A DNA stretch of 56,811 nt, from the NCBI GenBank assembly GCA_016795025.1, contig JAEUIR010000004.1, positions 1 to 56,811 of the forward strand, written 5' to 3'. Below the pieces are notes generated by a model. That model had not been told where the DNA came from and did no database searches. It was given only the letters and a program-made list of their open reading frames with translations. Below are positions 7,941 to 16,897 of the stretch, in pieces (position 1 is the first letter of the stretch; every line of letters starts with the position of its first letter). The position numbers were made by a program, and so were the translations under genes. The DNA comes from Phycisphaerales bacterium. Lineage in GTDB: Bacteria; Planctomycetota; Phycisphaerae; UBA1845; Fen-1342.

Positions 7941-8543
7941 TCATTCCGGCTTTTGGAACAATCCGACCAATTCGCCGCCAGCCAGAACATGTCCCTCGAT
8001 TTTTTCCATAAGCTGCTTTTTCGTCGCGCCGGCCGGTAGGTCGATCACGGTGTCGAGCGCGAATATACGAAATGTGTAATGGTGAGGCGGTCCCGGCGGC
8101 GTCAGCGGGCCGTAATAACCAATCTTTCGGAAGTCGTTCCTGCCCTGCACCGCGCCCGCCGGCTCGGCCGGTTTTTCATCGCGCGTCAGCGCTTCGGGCA
8201 GCGACCGCGTGTTTGGCGGGATCTTGTAAATCACCCAATGCACGAATCCGCCCGGCCGCTTCACATCCGGATCGTCAAAGACGATCGCCAGTTCTTTCGT
8301 GCCGTCGGGCGGGGCGGACCATTCCAGCCTGGGCGACTTGTCTTCGCCGTAGCCGGTGTTGTCGCGTGGGATTCGCTCGCCGGGTTTGAATGCGGGTGTG
8401 GTAAGCGTGATGCTCATCGGATACTTCGCGGGATTGCTCGACGGCTGCGTTGTCGGTTTGTCATCGCCAGTGGCTCGCCGAGCCGGCAATGTCGAGAGAA
8501 TTGTCATACTCAGGACCGCGCTGACCAGAAAAACTCGATGCAC
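7941..8543 (-). CDS. Exported PEBP / YbhB-YbcL family protein
   Basis: 200 residues with an N-terminal signal (hydrophobic stretch at 4-20, then a Ser/Thr/Pro-rich linker). The PEBP fold motifs are present: SPRLEWSAPPDGTKELAIVFDDPDV, GGFVHWVIYKIPP with the ligand-pocket His, YGPLTPPGPPHHYTFRIFALD and the C-terminal HVLAGGELVGLF. Bacterial members are of uncertain role despite the name Raf kinase inhibitor-like. The start is GTG, with GGAG six bases upstream on the minus strand. An ATG-led alternative at residue 43 would drop the signal and is less likely. Confidence 0.92.
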   Translation of the reverse strand: MHRVFLVSAVLSMTILSTLPARRATGDDKPTTQPSSNPAKYPMSITLTTPAFKPGERIPRDNTGYGEDKSPRLEWSAPPDGTKELAIVFDDPDVKRPGGFVHWVIYKIPPNTRSLPEALTRDEKPAEPAGAVQGRNDFRKIGYYGPLTPPGPPHHYTFRIFALDTVIDLPAGATKKQLMEKIEGHVLAGGELVGLFQKPE

Positions 8544-8611
8544 GTGTTGCTCCGGGACAGAGGAAAAGTCGTAACAACACGTGCATCATAACCGTAATTA
8601 CGCACCTCCGA

Positions 8612-10171
8612 TTATGGGCAATGGCAATCGCCCGTGCTCAGGCAATACACGAACGGATCGATGTCGAAGTTATTCACCAGGCCATCGCAATTCATGTCGC
8701 CGAATCGGCCGAGCACGAATGTGGTCATCGTTTCGCTCCGATTGCGCGACGCGCTATTGCAGTTCAACACCGCCGAATCGGTCGCGACAAGCCGCAACGT
8801 GTAGGCGCACAACGGCAGGCCGCGCGTGTCCCAGTTCAGGAGCACGCCATTCACGATGGGCGTTTCGCCGGATGTCAGCGGATGCCATCCATTCCAGTCG
8901 CCGCCGGTCACTTCGAGCGTCCAGCGGCTCAGGTGGGCGTCCAGCACAGTTCCGCGAATCGCGATCACGCCGGATTGATACGTGCAAGTGTCCGGCGACG
9001 CGAAAGCGACAAATGGCGCCGTGTTGTCAATCGTCGCGCTCCAGTTGATTGCTCCGGCGAAACCGCAGCTATCTGTCAGCGTGAAGCGCATCAGATAATC
9101 GCCATCCGCGACGGTGTTGGTGTTCCACGTCGCGTACGGATCGGTGCGCACTGGGTCACTGGCCACCGACGTCATCGGCTGCCACGCTCCGCCCCCCTCC
9201 ACCTGATATTCAGCCGCAAGGGATTCAAAGCAGTGATCCCACGCCGTGCCGTCGATGCACACTTGCCCGCCCAGAATTGCCCCGTTCAGAGGAGAGCGAA
9301 TGCTCAATTCATCGATGACGCGTTCGAGGTAAAACACCGTCTCGGCCGTGGACACCAACCCGCAGGCGTTCGTGACCGTCAGCCGCATGATGTAGTAGCC
9401 TTCGGTGGCACTGGAGCCGGGAAACCACGGGCTCAATTCGCCGTCGATTACTTCGGTCGTGGAATTTCGCAATAGTGTCCAAGTATCGGCGCCCGGTGCC
9501 TTGCGATCCAGGCGCCACGACGCCAGTGCACCATCCGTGTCCGCGGCCGTGCCGTGGATGGACACTCCGTAGCACACGCAACTCAGGGCGGCGGGAGAGC
9601 TGAGCTCAGCCGTCGGCGGCGTGGCGTCGGGGCAGTCGAAGGTCAGATCGTCGATCACTTCAAAATCGTCCACAGTGTCGTCAATCTCGACGCGGCGGAT
9701 GTCGGGTGAGGCGCGGGAGATCAGAACCAGGCGATACACGCCGGCCCAGCCCGTTCCGGAGATCACGATGTTCTGGTTGTACACAGGTGAGCCGCCGCTG
9801 GTGGCCGTATAGGCACGAACATTGTACGTTCCGGGCGAGTCGCCCAGCGTGAAACTCACCTTTGCGTGGCCTTCATCGAAAACCATGCGGATGTAGTCCA
9901 CGCTGAAATCGGGGCAGCCGGTTTGCACGGAAAGCGCCCGACTTCCGGAGGAGGCGCCGCCGTTCGGGTTGACGATCACGCACTGGATCGGCGGCGAGCC
10001 TCCGCACGAATTGGGCGGGGCGGAGAACGTCACTCCGTCATACTGAGTCGTAATCGCTGTCCCAACCGCGTAGTCCTCGAAGTTGATGACAGTGTCGTCA
10101 GCGAGCGTTGCTGCGGCCGCCCCCCACCCGGCCAATGCCAGCAACGCCGTCACAGTGAATTTGGGGCGCAT
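8612..10171 (-). CDS. Exported multi-domain protein with a dockerin-like tail
   Basis: 519 residues from an ATG preceded by GGAGG at seven bases. A Sec signal (RPKFTVTALLALAGWGAAAATLAD) is followed by a beta-rich domain (about 25-200), then three Ig-like modules of roughly 95 residues that share patterns such as GYYIMRLTVTNACG and GDYLMRFTLTDSCG and contain paired cysteines. The C-terminus has one dockerin-like EF-hand (GDMNCDGLVNNFDIDPF) and a short Cys-rich end. The other tails in the window have two such units, so this one is a half dockerin. A cell-surface or secreted structural role is likely; the ligand is unknown. The longer upstream reading into the poly-A/C tract is rejected. Confidence 0.85.
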   Translation of the reverse strand: MRPKFTVTALLALAGWGAAAATLADDTVINFEDYAVGTAITTQYDGVTFSAPPNSCGGSPPIQCVIVNPNGGASSGSRALSVQTGCPDFSVDYIRMVFDEGHAKVSFTLGDSPGTYNVRAYTATSGGSPVYNQNIVISGTGWAGVYRLVLISRASPDIRRVEIDDTVDDFEVIDDLTFDCPDATPPTAELSSPAALSCVCYGVSIHGTAADTDGALASWRLDRKAPGADTWTLLRNSTTEVIDGELSPWFPGSSATEGYYIMRLTVTNACGLVSTAETVFYLERVIDELSIRSPLNGAILGGQVCIDGTAWDHCFESLAAEYQVEGGGAWQPMTSVASDPVRTDPYATWNTNTVADGDYLMRFTLTDSCGFAGAINWSATIDNTAPFVAFASPDTCTYQSGVIAIRGTVLDAHLSRWTLEVTGGDWNGWHPLTSGETPIVNGVLLNWDTRGLPLCAYTLRLVATDSAVLNCNSASRNRSETMTTFVLGRFGDMNCDGLVNNFDIDPFVYCLSTGDCHCP

Positions 10172-10506
10172 GGCAAGTCCTCCGAAGTAGTAGCCGGCGT
10201 TTCTTGGGCGTTTCTGGGAGCCGGGCCGCCAACCGGCGGCAGCCGCCGCGCCGGCGATTTGATTCAAGCTGAAAAACATGTTGCATGCGGCGCGCCCCGG
10301 CGTCGGGAAAAAGACTGCTCCCGCGAGCCCCCCCAAAAAACTCAAAAAAAAAATGTGAATTTGGCCTAAGATGCGAGTGCTTGGTTCACTATGTAATGGC
10401 GACCACGTGCGGGGCGTAAGTACGCGACGTAGGTCCGAAGGGCCCCCGACCGCGACGTGACTCGTCGCGGTCCGGTGGTATGCGAGTGCGGGGGTGGAGG
10501 CTGTAA
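10172..10506. other. Divergent intergenic region with homopolymer tract
   Basis: It separates the dockerin gene (minus) from the sigma factor gene (plus). It holds the RBS of the former, a C-run and A-rich tract at about 10329-10353, and the perfect hairpin at 10448-10472 upstream of the sigma gene. No further gene is visible. Confidence 0.6.
10448..10472 (+). promoter_or_regulatory. Perfect hairpin in the leader of the sigma factor gene
   Basis: GACCGCGAC (10448-10456) and GTCGCGGTC (10464-10472) form a nine-base perfect stem with a seven-base loop, 34 bases before the sigma start. There is no T-run, so it is not a standard terminator. It may be an operator or an mRNA structure. Confidence 0.5.
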
Positions 10507-11112
10507 ATGTCCGCGCAGGAAGCGCTTTTTCCGCCGACCAGCCTCACCATGATCGATGCTCTGGCTGACCCGAGCAGCCCGCGCTGGGAGCAATTCGCCC
10601 GGATCTACGGCCCGATCGTCTTTACGCTCGCTCGCCGTGCAGGTCTAAACGAGCAGGAATCCGAGGAAGTCGTCGCGGCGGTGATGAGTGGATTTGCGCA
10701 GCGCATGCGCAGCGAGTTCCAAGTCGATTACTCGCGCGGCAGTTTCCGCAGCTACCTGCGCACAGTCACGCGGAACGAAATCGGCAACGTTCGCAAGCGA
10801 CGCCGGCGCGCCGGCGCGCCGCTGGACGGCGTGGACGTGCCTTCGGACGCCGATGACCCGGTCCTGCATTGGAGCGATGTCGAGCGTCGCGAGCGTTTGG
10901 CCGAGTGCCTGCGGCGCTTGCGCCACTCCGGCGAAATCTCGCCGCGTGATTTCGAAGCGTTTGAAATGTTCGCATTGCGCGACATGTCGGCCGCCGAGGT
11001 CGCCGCTGAACTCGGGATCCCCGCCAAGCGGATTTACTCAATCAAGCACGAGACGATTCGCCGGTTGCAGGCGATCAACCGTCAAATCGAAAACGAATTT
11101 GGAGAGGCGTGA
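10507..11112 (+). CDS. ECF-type RNA polymerase sigma factor
   Basis: 201 residues. Region 2 is visible in QFARIYGPIVFTLARRAGLNEQESEEVVAAVM and in SFRSYLRTVTRNEIGN, and region 4 in MSAAEVAAELGIPAKRIYSIKHETIRRL, a helix-turn-helix for the -35 box. The FARIYGP...L-x-x-QE-x-E-x-V-Q-like opening is common in planctomycete ECF factors. A basic stretch (RKRRRRAG) links the regions. The ATG at 10507 is taken because family-like sequence starts within 25 residues. There is no strong RBS. The zinc-finger gene begins three bases after its stop, which argues for a regulatory pair. Confidence 0.9.
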   Translation: MSAQEALFPPTSLTMIDALADPSSPRWEQFARIYGPIVFTLARRAGLNEQESEEVVAAVMSGFAQRMRSEFQVDYSRGSFRSYLRTVTRNEIGNVRKRRRRAGAPLDGVDVPSDADDPVLHWSDVERRERLAECLRRLRHSGEISPRDFEAFEMFALRDMSAAEVAAELGIPAKRIYSIKHETIRRLQAINRQIENEFGEA

Positions 11113-11115
11113 GAT

Positions 11116-11373
11116 ATGTGGTTCCGACGATGCCCGACGACCGAGCAACTGGACGACTTTGTGGCTCACCCGGAGGTCGAAAATCCAGTCGCCGAGCATC
11201 TCCCGAAATGCGAGGAATGCCGCGCCGCCGTACAGTCGCTGCTGGCGGAAAAGCACGTGCTGGATGATCTCCGGCAGGCGACGGCCACCGATTTGAATGA
11301 CGCGCGCCGGGAGCAGATCGTCGATATCTGCCGTGACGCAGCTCGCGGCACGCCCAAAGACGCCCACGCGTAA
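11116..11373 (+). CDS. Minimal zinc-finger anti-sigma-like protein
   Basis: 85 residues. HLPKCEECRAAVQSLL is an H-x3-C-x2-C motif typical of the zinc-binding N-terminus of anti-sigma factors (zf-HC2/ZAS type). No membrane segment, kinase domain or other output follows, so the protein is soluble and unusually small. It lies three bases after the ECF sigma gene. In many planctomycetes the equivalent partner is a large membrane kinase carrying this finger, so this is either a stripped-down anti-sigma factor or a remnant. Binding to the adjacent sigma factor is inferred from the motif and the pairing. Confidence 0.72.
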   Translation: MWFRRCPTTEQLDDFVAHPEVENPVAEHLPKCEECRAAVQSLLAEKHVLDDLRQATATDLNDARREQIVDICRDAARGTPKDAHA

Positions 11374-11633
11374 CGTCTCAACGCGCTCAAGTGATTTCGA
11401 ATGAAGAGCCCTGGCCAGATCGGCACTTCCGCACCTCGCCGATTTTTGCAATATCAGCCATTCCGAAAAATCCTCCGCCCGCAAGCACTCGGACACCCGA
11501 AGGAGCGTTTTTCAACGCAGGATGCGAAAAAAACCGCGTAGAGTCCCCTTCCCGACAAAAAGCCCGAGCGTCATCCATCCGATCTCACACGGGTGATATC
11601 GTGTGGCAATTTAGCGCCTGAGGGGAGTTGGCG

Positions 11634-13055
11634 ATGGCCTTGTCGATCCGTTCAAAATTCCGGTTGCTGGTTTTGCTTGGCGGCATCTTCTGCGCGTTGC
11701 TGGCTGCGGTTGGCTGGTGGTCCGCGCGCTTGCTCAGCGGAAGTTTACATTCGAGCGTCCTGGCGGCGAGCGCGATTCGGAATCACCTTGAGGGCGACAT
11801 GATGCATGATGCTCTCCGCGGTGACGTGTTTGCGGCGCTTTTCGCCAAATCACCCGACGAAACGGCAGCCGCGCGCACGGACGTGGCGGAGCATTCCGCC
11901 AGGTTTCAGGAGTACATACGCGAGAATCAGGCGCTTGCGCCCAAAGTATTCGAGCCGGGAGTGCTGAACGCGCTCACTGCCGTGGATGCGCCGCTCAGGG
12001 CGTATATCGCGTCCGCGAATGAGCTCGTGGATCTGGCGCTCAACGACCGGGAAAAGGCCGAAGCGCGCATGCCCGAGTTTTATGCGAGTTTTTCCGCGCT
12101 CGAAGAGCAGATGGAAAACGTCAGCGACAAACTCGAAACCGCCGCGGCTTCAATCGGCGCTTTGGGCCAAGCGCGCGAACGAACCGCGAGCTGGGCGATG
12201 GGGTTGACCACTCTTTTCACCATTCCGCTTCTGTTGTGGGTGGCGACGCGAATATCCAACAGCGTTGTGCGGCCGATCGAGCGGGTGATGTCCGAGTTGA
12301 GTGAGGGCTCCGAGACGCTCACGCAGGTCGCGGAACAGGCCGCGGCAGCGGCCGGCACGCTAGCACAGGGCGCTTCGACGCAGGCCGAATCGCTCGAACA
12401 GTCGAGCAACTCGTTGGAAGAGCTGGCCACCAAAACGGCAAGCAACGCGAGTGATTCGCAGCAGGCAAATGAAATGGTGTCGGCGGCGCGTGAAGCCGCG
12501 TCGGCGAGCGATCAGACAGTCGGAAAACTCAACGAGTCGATGAGCGCCATCGGCGAATCGGCGGGCCGCATCAACAAGATCATCAAAGTGATTGAGGAAA
12601 TTGCATTCCAGACCAACCTGCTGGCGCTGAATGCGGCGGTGGAAGCCGCGCGGGCCGGCGAGCACGGCCGAAGTTTCGCGGTCGTTGCGGACGAAGTGCG
12701 CAACCTCGCGCGCCGAGCCGCGGCTGCCGCGGGCGAAACGACCACGTTGATTGCCGACGCGGTGCAGCGCGCCCAGGAAGGCTCCAATGTCGCCGTTCAG
12801 GTCGCCAGCGCGCTCAGCGATATCGCCGCTCATGTGACGAACGCGTCAACGCTTGTGGGCAACATCGCCAGCGCCAGCGCCGAGCAATCGCGGGGTGTAG
12901 CGCAGATTAACACGGCGGTCGTCGAACTGGACCGTCTGACTCAGCAAAACGCCGCCGCGGCCGAGGTATTCTCCGCGTCATCCACGCAAGTCACGGAGCA
13001 GTCGCGCAGGCTGCAGGATGCGCTGGGCGGTCTTCGCACGATTGTTTCCGGCTGA
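11634..13055 (+). CDS. Methyl-accepting chemotaxis protein
   Basis: 473 residues. The ATG at 11634 is six bases after AGGGGAG; the in-frame TTG at 11628 touches the RBS. A first membrane helix (residues 12-32) and a second (about 188-207) frame a helical periplasmic sensor of about 150 residues. The cytoplasmic signalling domain has the conserved hairpin tip ([20 protein letters not shown] then [15 protein letters not shown]) that contacts CheA and CheW. The sensor region has no obvious ligand-binding family. No che genes are nearby, so this is a dispersed receptor. The 260 bases upstream show no other gene. Confidence 0.95.
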   Translation: MALSIRSKFRLLVLLGGIFCALLAAVGWWSARLLSGSLHSSVLAASAIRNHLEGDMMHDALRGDVFAALFAKSPDETAAARTDVAEHSARFQEYIRENQALAPKVFEPGVLNALTAVDAPLRAYIASANELVDLALNDREKAEARMPEFYASFSALEEQMENVSDKLETAAASIGALGQARERTASWAMGLTTLFTIPLLLWVATRISNSVVRPIERVMSELSEGSETLTQVAEQAAAAAGTLAQGASTQAESLEQSSNSLEELATKTASNASDSQQANEMVSAAREAASASDQTVGKLNESMSAIGESAGRINKIIKVIEEIAFQTNLLALNAAVEAARAGEHGRSFAVVADEVRNLARRAAAAAGETTTLIADAVQRAQEGSNVAVQVASALSDIAAHVTNASTLVGNIASASAEQSRGVAQINTAVVELDRLTQQNAAAAEVFSASSTQVTEQSRRLQDALGGLRTIVSG

Positions 13056-13063
13056 AAATCCAA

Positions 13064-13141
13064 GAGCGCCTAACAAGACGTAGCCGCGGCCGTAAGGGAG
13101 TAGTCGCCTCGAAACACAGCGCGGTGTTTTGTTAGGCGATC
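13064..13141 (+). repeat. 78-bp inverted-repeat-bounded element, copy A
   Basis: It starts GAGCGCCT (13064-13071) and ends AGGCGATC (13134-13141), with an internal core CCGTAAGGGAGTAGTCGCC (13090-13108). Copy B at 33180-33257 is also exactly 78 bp, lies in the opposite orientation and keeps the same 26-base distance from terminal repeat to core. It occupies the gap after the chemoreceptor gene. Confidence 0.7.
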
Positions 13142-13227
13142 TAACGTAAACACAGCGCGACAGCCGTCGCGGTCGTCGCTTCGCTCTCAATTCGACATTA
13201 CGATTTCTCAATTCGTGGAGGATCGAA

Positions 13228-14331
13228 ATGCCGGATCGGCCACAGATTTTTCGGGCTCAATCACGGAAGCAGCGCAAGTTTGCGATGCTCGTGGTAATTG
13301 GAATTTGCGGCGCGGTGTGCGGATGCAGCTCTCAAAACGCCGCTGTCGGGCCTGCGCGGGCTTTGTTCCGCGAGGCGATCAATGTTCTTTCAACACGGCC
13401 GCTGGGTTGCGATCGGGTTGACTGGCTGCGCGTCGCAGCGGAGTTGGAGATCACCGTTGCGCCCGATGCGCCGTTGGCCGCTGCTTATCCTCTGATTCAG
13501 AACGCGGTCAGCCGGCTCGGCGATCCCCATTCGCGATTCCTGCCCCCGTCACAACCGGTTCCGGCAGCGACGCCGCAGCCGGCCGGCACGACAGCATCAC
13601 GTTCAGATTCGTCGAATACCACGCGAGGCGAAATACCGCACGTACCTAGCGCTCGGATGCTCGACAAAGAAATCGCATATGTAGTCGTGCCGCTTTGCAC
13701 TGCTGCGGATCGCACCTCGCTACTCGAATATGCCGCAACGCTGCGGCGCGAGATCGCCCAAGCCGCGCTGGCTAAACCGCGCGGTTGGCTTGTCGAGTTG
13801 CGTTTCAATGGTGGTGGAAATTGTTGGCCGATGCTCCTTGGGCTTTGGCCGCTGCTGGGCGATGGTGTGCAGGTAACCGGGGTCGCGGCGGACGGTGAGA
13901 TAACGCGAATCGGATGTGATGCGAACGCTTCGTGGCTGGATCGAGACAATCAACCGCGCTACGAACAACTCCGACTCGATCCGTCCCCGACGGACGTGTT
14001 GGTACGTAGTGCTCCGATGGCCGTGCTCATCGGCCCGTGGACAATGAGCGCCGGCGAAATGGTGGCGATCGCATTTCGCGGCAAGGCGCGCACGCGCCTT
14101 TTTGGTGAGCACACAGGCGGTTACACAACCACAACCACAGAGTTCCCGCTTTCGGATGGCTCGATGCTGGTCGTGTCGGTGGAAACGATGGGGGATCGGG
14201 GCGGGCAACGGGCTCCGCAACGCATTCCGCCCGATGTGCCGGTGAAAATTGGCGATTGGCCATTCGTCCAAGACCAAGTGGCCCAAACAGCGATCACCTG
14301 GCTATTGGCGGAATCAGGCGAGCAGCCCTGA
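13228..14331 (+). CDS. S41-family serine protease, putative lipoprotein
   Basis: 367 residues. The ATG is six bases after GGAGG (13217-13221). The N-terminus has a basic region, a hydrophobic core and a Cys-rich end (LVVIGICGAVCGCSS) that could be a lipobox. Family motifs are LGDPHSRFLPP (95-105), GWLVELRFNGGGN and VLIGPWTMSAGEMVAIAFRG, where the Ser before AGEM is the likely nucleophile. The C-terminal GEHTGGYTT lacks the lysine of the Ser-Lys dyad seen in CtpA-type enzymes. With the His in DPHS it resembles the S41B/tricorn-like branch. No PDZ domain is recognisable between the first two motifs. Substrate unknown. Confidence 0.85.
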   Translation: MPDRPQIFRAQSRKQRKFAMLVVIGICGAVCGCSSQNAAVGPARALFREAINVLSTRPLGCDRVDWLRVAAELEITVAPDAPLAAAYPLIQNAVSRLGDPHSRFLPPSQPVPAATPQPAGTTASRSDSSNTTRGEIPHVPSARMLDKEIAYVVVPLCTAADRTSLLEYAATLRREIAQAALAKPRGWLVELRFNGGGNCWPMLLGLWPLLGDGVQVTGVAADGEITRIGCDANASWLDRDNQPRYEQLRLDPSPTDVLVRSAPMAVLIGPWTMSAGEMVAIAFRGKARTRLFGEHTGGYTTTTTEFPLSDGSMLVVSVETMGDRGGQRAPQRIPPDVPVKIGDWPFVQDQVAQTAITWLLAESGEQP

Positions 14332-14418
14332 TCCCTGCCGGTTCGGGGAATATTTCCTGTGCGCACGTGAAATCGATGCTGGAACGGCCGATGGGCGCGC
14401 GACCCGATTGGATTCGCC

Positions 14419-14424
14419 TATAAT
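14419..14424 (+). promoter_or_regulatory. Possible -10 element (TATAAT)
   Basis: A perfect TATAAT followed by C, 43 bases before the start of the surface protein at 14467. The -35 region is not convincing. Confidence 0.4.
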
Positions 14425-14466
14425 CCTGCAACATTGGAGCGGAATACGATTGAACGAAGGCGGCAT

Positions 14467-15543
14467 ATGACGCGATCAAATTTCGTGGCGACTGCGTGTC
14501 TCCTGTTCTCACTGTCGGGTGCTTTGCGAGCGGGCATCGTCGACGTGCGCGGTTCTGTCGGCGTCGCGATTGAGGAGATCGCTGGCGGCGCGACAGTTGA
14601 GCGCAACGAAGTGGACGAATTTCTGCCCCAGACCAGCGCGACGCTGCCGATCCGAGCGTTTGGCCGCGTGTTTTCGGTGCAACCCTCCACTCCCGGCGCG
14701 GCTGTCGGCGCGGCGCAAATTTCAGATATTGGGGCGGCGATCGAACCCAATCCGCAGGATTTTTCACTGAATCTCGCAATGAACAGCCTCGATAAGGACG
14801 TGTTCTTTCGAGGTCGCGCGCGAGCGGAGGAAATCCGCGTCGTACGTTTTTCGCGCGATGAGTTGCAGCTTCCTGCCGGTGTCGACACGCGCGTGGTCGA
14901 GAGTCGGCTATTTCTGGATGGCGTTCTGGCGTTGTTCAGCGCCGTGCCAGATCGCGACCTTAGCGGCGCGCGGGTTGCGCTGAATGTCACGATCGATCGC
15001 CGCCCAGCGATGGATTCGAGCGCCTCCTCGTTCGAGCGATTGCTTGCCGGACGCATAGAGTTGCTTGGCACCGTGAGCGGACAGGCGACCTCGAACATTA
15101 GCGGCGCTATTCCGGCGGACCGCGTGATCAGTACGAGTCTGATGACATCGGAAAACGGTCTCGGTTCGTTTCCAGCGATCATCATCCCGGAATTAGTGAT
15201 TCCTTACACGTACGTCGCGCGGGTTGACGAAGAATTCGAACTTGTCGCTTCTATCAGTGTCGAAGCAGAATGCCGCTCACCGGATGTTGGCGCGGTGGCG
15301 CTCATCGGCACGCCGGTCGACGACTTGCGGGACATTATCGACGAAGTGAACGTGCCGCCGTTGACGGCCGGCGTCGTCGCGACGGTTGACAGCGCTCGCG
15401 AATCGACAAGAACCGACGACGCCGGGCTGGACGCCCCACCGAATCCGGCGATGATCGCGTGTGGCGGCCTCGGACTCGAAGCGGCACTTATGCTGATGCT
15501 GATGGGCGTTGTCGGAACGCGCCGGCGATCGCGCGCGGCCTAA
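14467..15543 (+). CDS. Exported protein with a C-terminal sorting-like anchor
   Basis: 358 residues from the ATG at 14467, which has GAAGG six bases upstream. An in-frame ATG 33 bases earlier has no RBS. A Sec signal (NFVATACLLFSLSGALRAG) is followed by a beta-rich region without a recognised family. The C-terminus has a Pro-rich linker, then ACGGLGLEAALMLMLMGVVG and RRRSRAA: a Cys-Gly, one membrane helix and an Arg cluster. This layout is like PEP-CTERM or MYXO-CTERM sorting signals, although the sequence matches neither well. A surface-anchored or processed protein is likely. The MacB-like permease follows after ten bases. Confidence 0.72.
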   Translation: MTRSNFVATACLLFSLSGALRAGIVDVRGSVGVAIEEIAGGATVERNEVDEFLPQTSATLPIRAFGRVFSVQPSTPGAAVGAAQISDIGAAIEPNPQDFSLNLAMNSLDKDVFFRGRARAEEIRVVRFSRDELQLPAGVDTRVVESRLFLDGVLALFSAVPDRDLSGARVALNVTIDRRPAMDSSASSFERLLAGRIELLGTVSGQATSNISGAIPADRVISTSLMTSENGLGSFPAIIIPELVIPYTYVARVDEEFELVASISVEAECRSPDVGAVALIGTPVDDLRDIIDEVNVPPLTAGVVATVDSARESTRTDDAGLDAPPNPAMIACGGLGLEAALMLMLMGVVGTRRRSRAA

Positions 15544-15553
15544 GCGAGAATTC

Positions 15554-16774
15554 ATGTTTTATATCCGCCTGGCGCTTACGGCGTTTCGCAGCCTCGAAAC
15601 GAATTTCATGCGCTCGCTGTTGGCGACGCTGGGCGTGCTGATCGGCGTGGCGTCGGTGGTGGCGTGCATGTCGATTCTCGAAGGCGCGTCGAATCGCGTC
15701 ATCGAGGACTTCAAGTCGCTCGGCTCAAACGTGCTGTATGTATTTCCGGCGCAAGCGCGCATCGAAGGGCGCTTGGTGGGCGCGTCGCAAACGCTTGTGT
15801 TGGAAGACATGGACCGCCTGCGGCGCGAGCTGCGCGATGAAATCGTCTCCATCGCGCCCGAGGCGCTTGGCGGCGCGACTGTGAAGCGCCTTCAAAAATC
15901 CGAAGAATTCACCATCGTCGCGACGTCGGAAAAATATTTCGAAGTAAACGCATTCACCGCCGAGCGCGGGCGAATATTCAACAAGGGCGAAGCCGGCGAT
16001 GATTTATGCACCAACGTGCTGATCGGCAACAAGGTGGCCGAAAAGCTGTTTCAAGGCGCAGACCCGATTGACGAGTTGATTCAGATCAGCTCCGGCACAT
16101 ACCGCGTTATCGGGGTCATGCAGAAAAAAGGCAATCTCGGGTTCATCAACGCGGATGAGACCATTTACATGCCAATCCGCGCCGGCTTGCAACGGTTTTT
16201 CAATCGAAAATGGCTTAATCGCCTGACGATTCAGGGCGCGGACCCGACAAAGCTCAAAGACCTGCAAAAGCAGGTGCGGCAGGTGCTGCGGCGCGCTCAC
16301 GGAATCGCCGCCGGCCAGCCGGATGATTTCAACATTTTTAATCAGGAGCAATCGCTTCAGAACATTAACCAGGCGACCATGATCTTTCGCGTCGTGTTCT
16401 ACAGCATCGCCGGAATCAGCCTCGTCGTCGGCGGCATCGGCATCATGAACATCATGCTAGTCTCGGTGACCGAGCGCACGCGCGAAATCGGCGTGCGCAT
16501 CGCTGTCGGCGCTCGGCGCTCCGACATTCTGCTTCAGTTTCTCGTCGAATCCATGATCATCAGCCTGCTCGGGGGCGGTTTTGGCGTATTGCTGGGAATG
16601 ATGTTCGCCGATCTGCTCGAAAAAGTGGTCGTTGATCTCTTCAAAACGCAGGTTACGACCACTGTCATCGCCGCGTCGTTCGTGACCGCGTCGCTGGTCG
16701 GGATTTTCAGCGGCATCTATCCGGCGTTCAAAGCCAGCCGGCTCGATCCTGTTGAAGCACTTCGCTACGAGTAA
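15554..16774 (+). CDS. MacB/FtsX-family ABC transporter permease
   Basis: 406 residues. The ATG at 15554 is taken because the family N-terminus (TAFRSLETNFMRSLLATLGVLIGVASVVACMS) starts there. The order is helix 1, a large periplasmic MacB_PCD domain of about 230 residues, then three C-terminal helices with IAGISLVVGGIGIMNIMLVSVTERTREIGVRIAVGAR, the coupling-helix signature, and GIYPAFKASRLDPVEALRYE at the end. Such permeases work by mechanotransmission with an ATPase and often an HlyD-like adaptor to export lipoproteins, peptides or drugs. Neither partner gene is adjacent here. It lies just after a surface-protein gene, which could be its cargo (inference). Confidence 0.93.
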   Translation: MFYIRLALTAFRSLETNFMRSLLATLGVLIGVASVVACMSILEGASNRVIEDFKSLGSNVLYVFPAQARIEGRLVGASQTLVLEDMDRLRRELRDEIVSIAPEALGGATVKRLQKSEEFTIVATSEKYFEVNAFTAERGRIFNKGEAGDDLCTNVLIGNKVAEKLFQGADPIDELIQISSGTYRVIGVMQKKGNLGFINADETIYMPIRAGLQRFFNRKWLNRLTIQGADPTKLKDLQKQVRQVLRRAHGIAAGQPDDFNIFNQEQSLQNINQATMIFRVVFYSIAGISLVVGGIGIMNIMLVSVTERTREIGVRIAVGARRSDILLQFLVESMIISLLGGGFGVLLGMMFADLLEKVVVDLFKTQVTTTVIAASFVTASLVGIFSGIYPAFKASRLDPVEALRYE

Positions 16775-16897
16775 AGTTTGCCGCAGCATGGGACGGCAAA
16801 GCGGCTTCTCGCCGCAATTCGCCTCCGGTATCATCATCGTTCGCGCGGCGATCGCCGCTGTTTGTCTCATTGCTTCTAATGCCAGGGTCAAAAGCCT

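Noticed and set aside
10172-10345. N-terminal extension of the first dockerin protein
   Set aside because: It would read through a homopolymer tract. The ATG at 10171 has a strong RBS and a signal peptide directly after it.
11391-11621. 76-codon frame between the zinc-finger and chemoreceptor genes
   Set aside because: There is no RBS, no recognisable domain and low-complexity Pro/Ser content; more likely intergenic.
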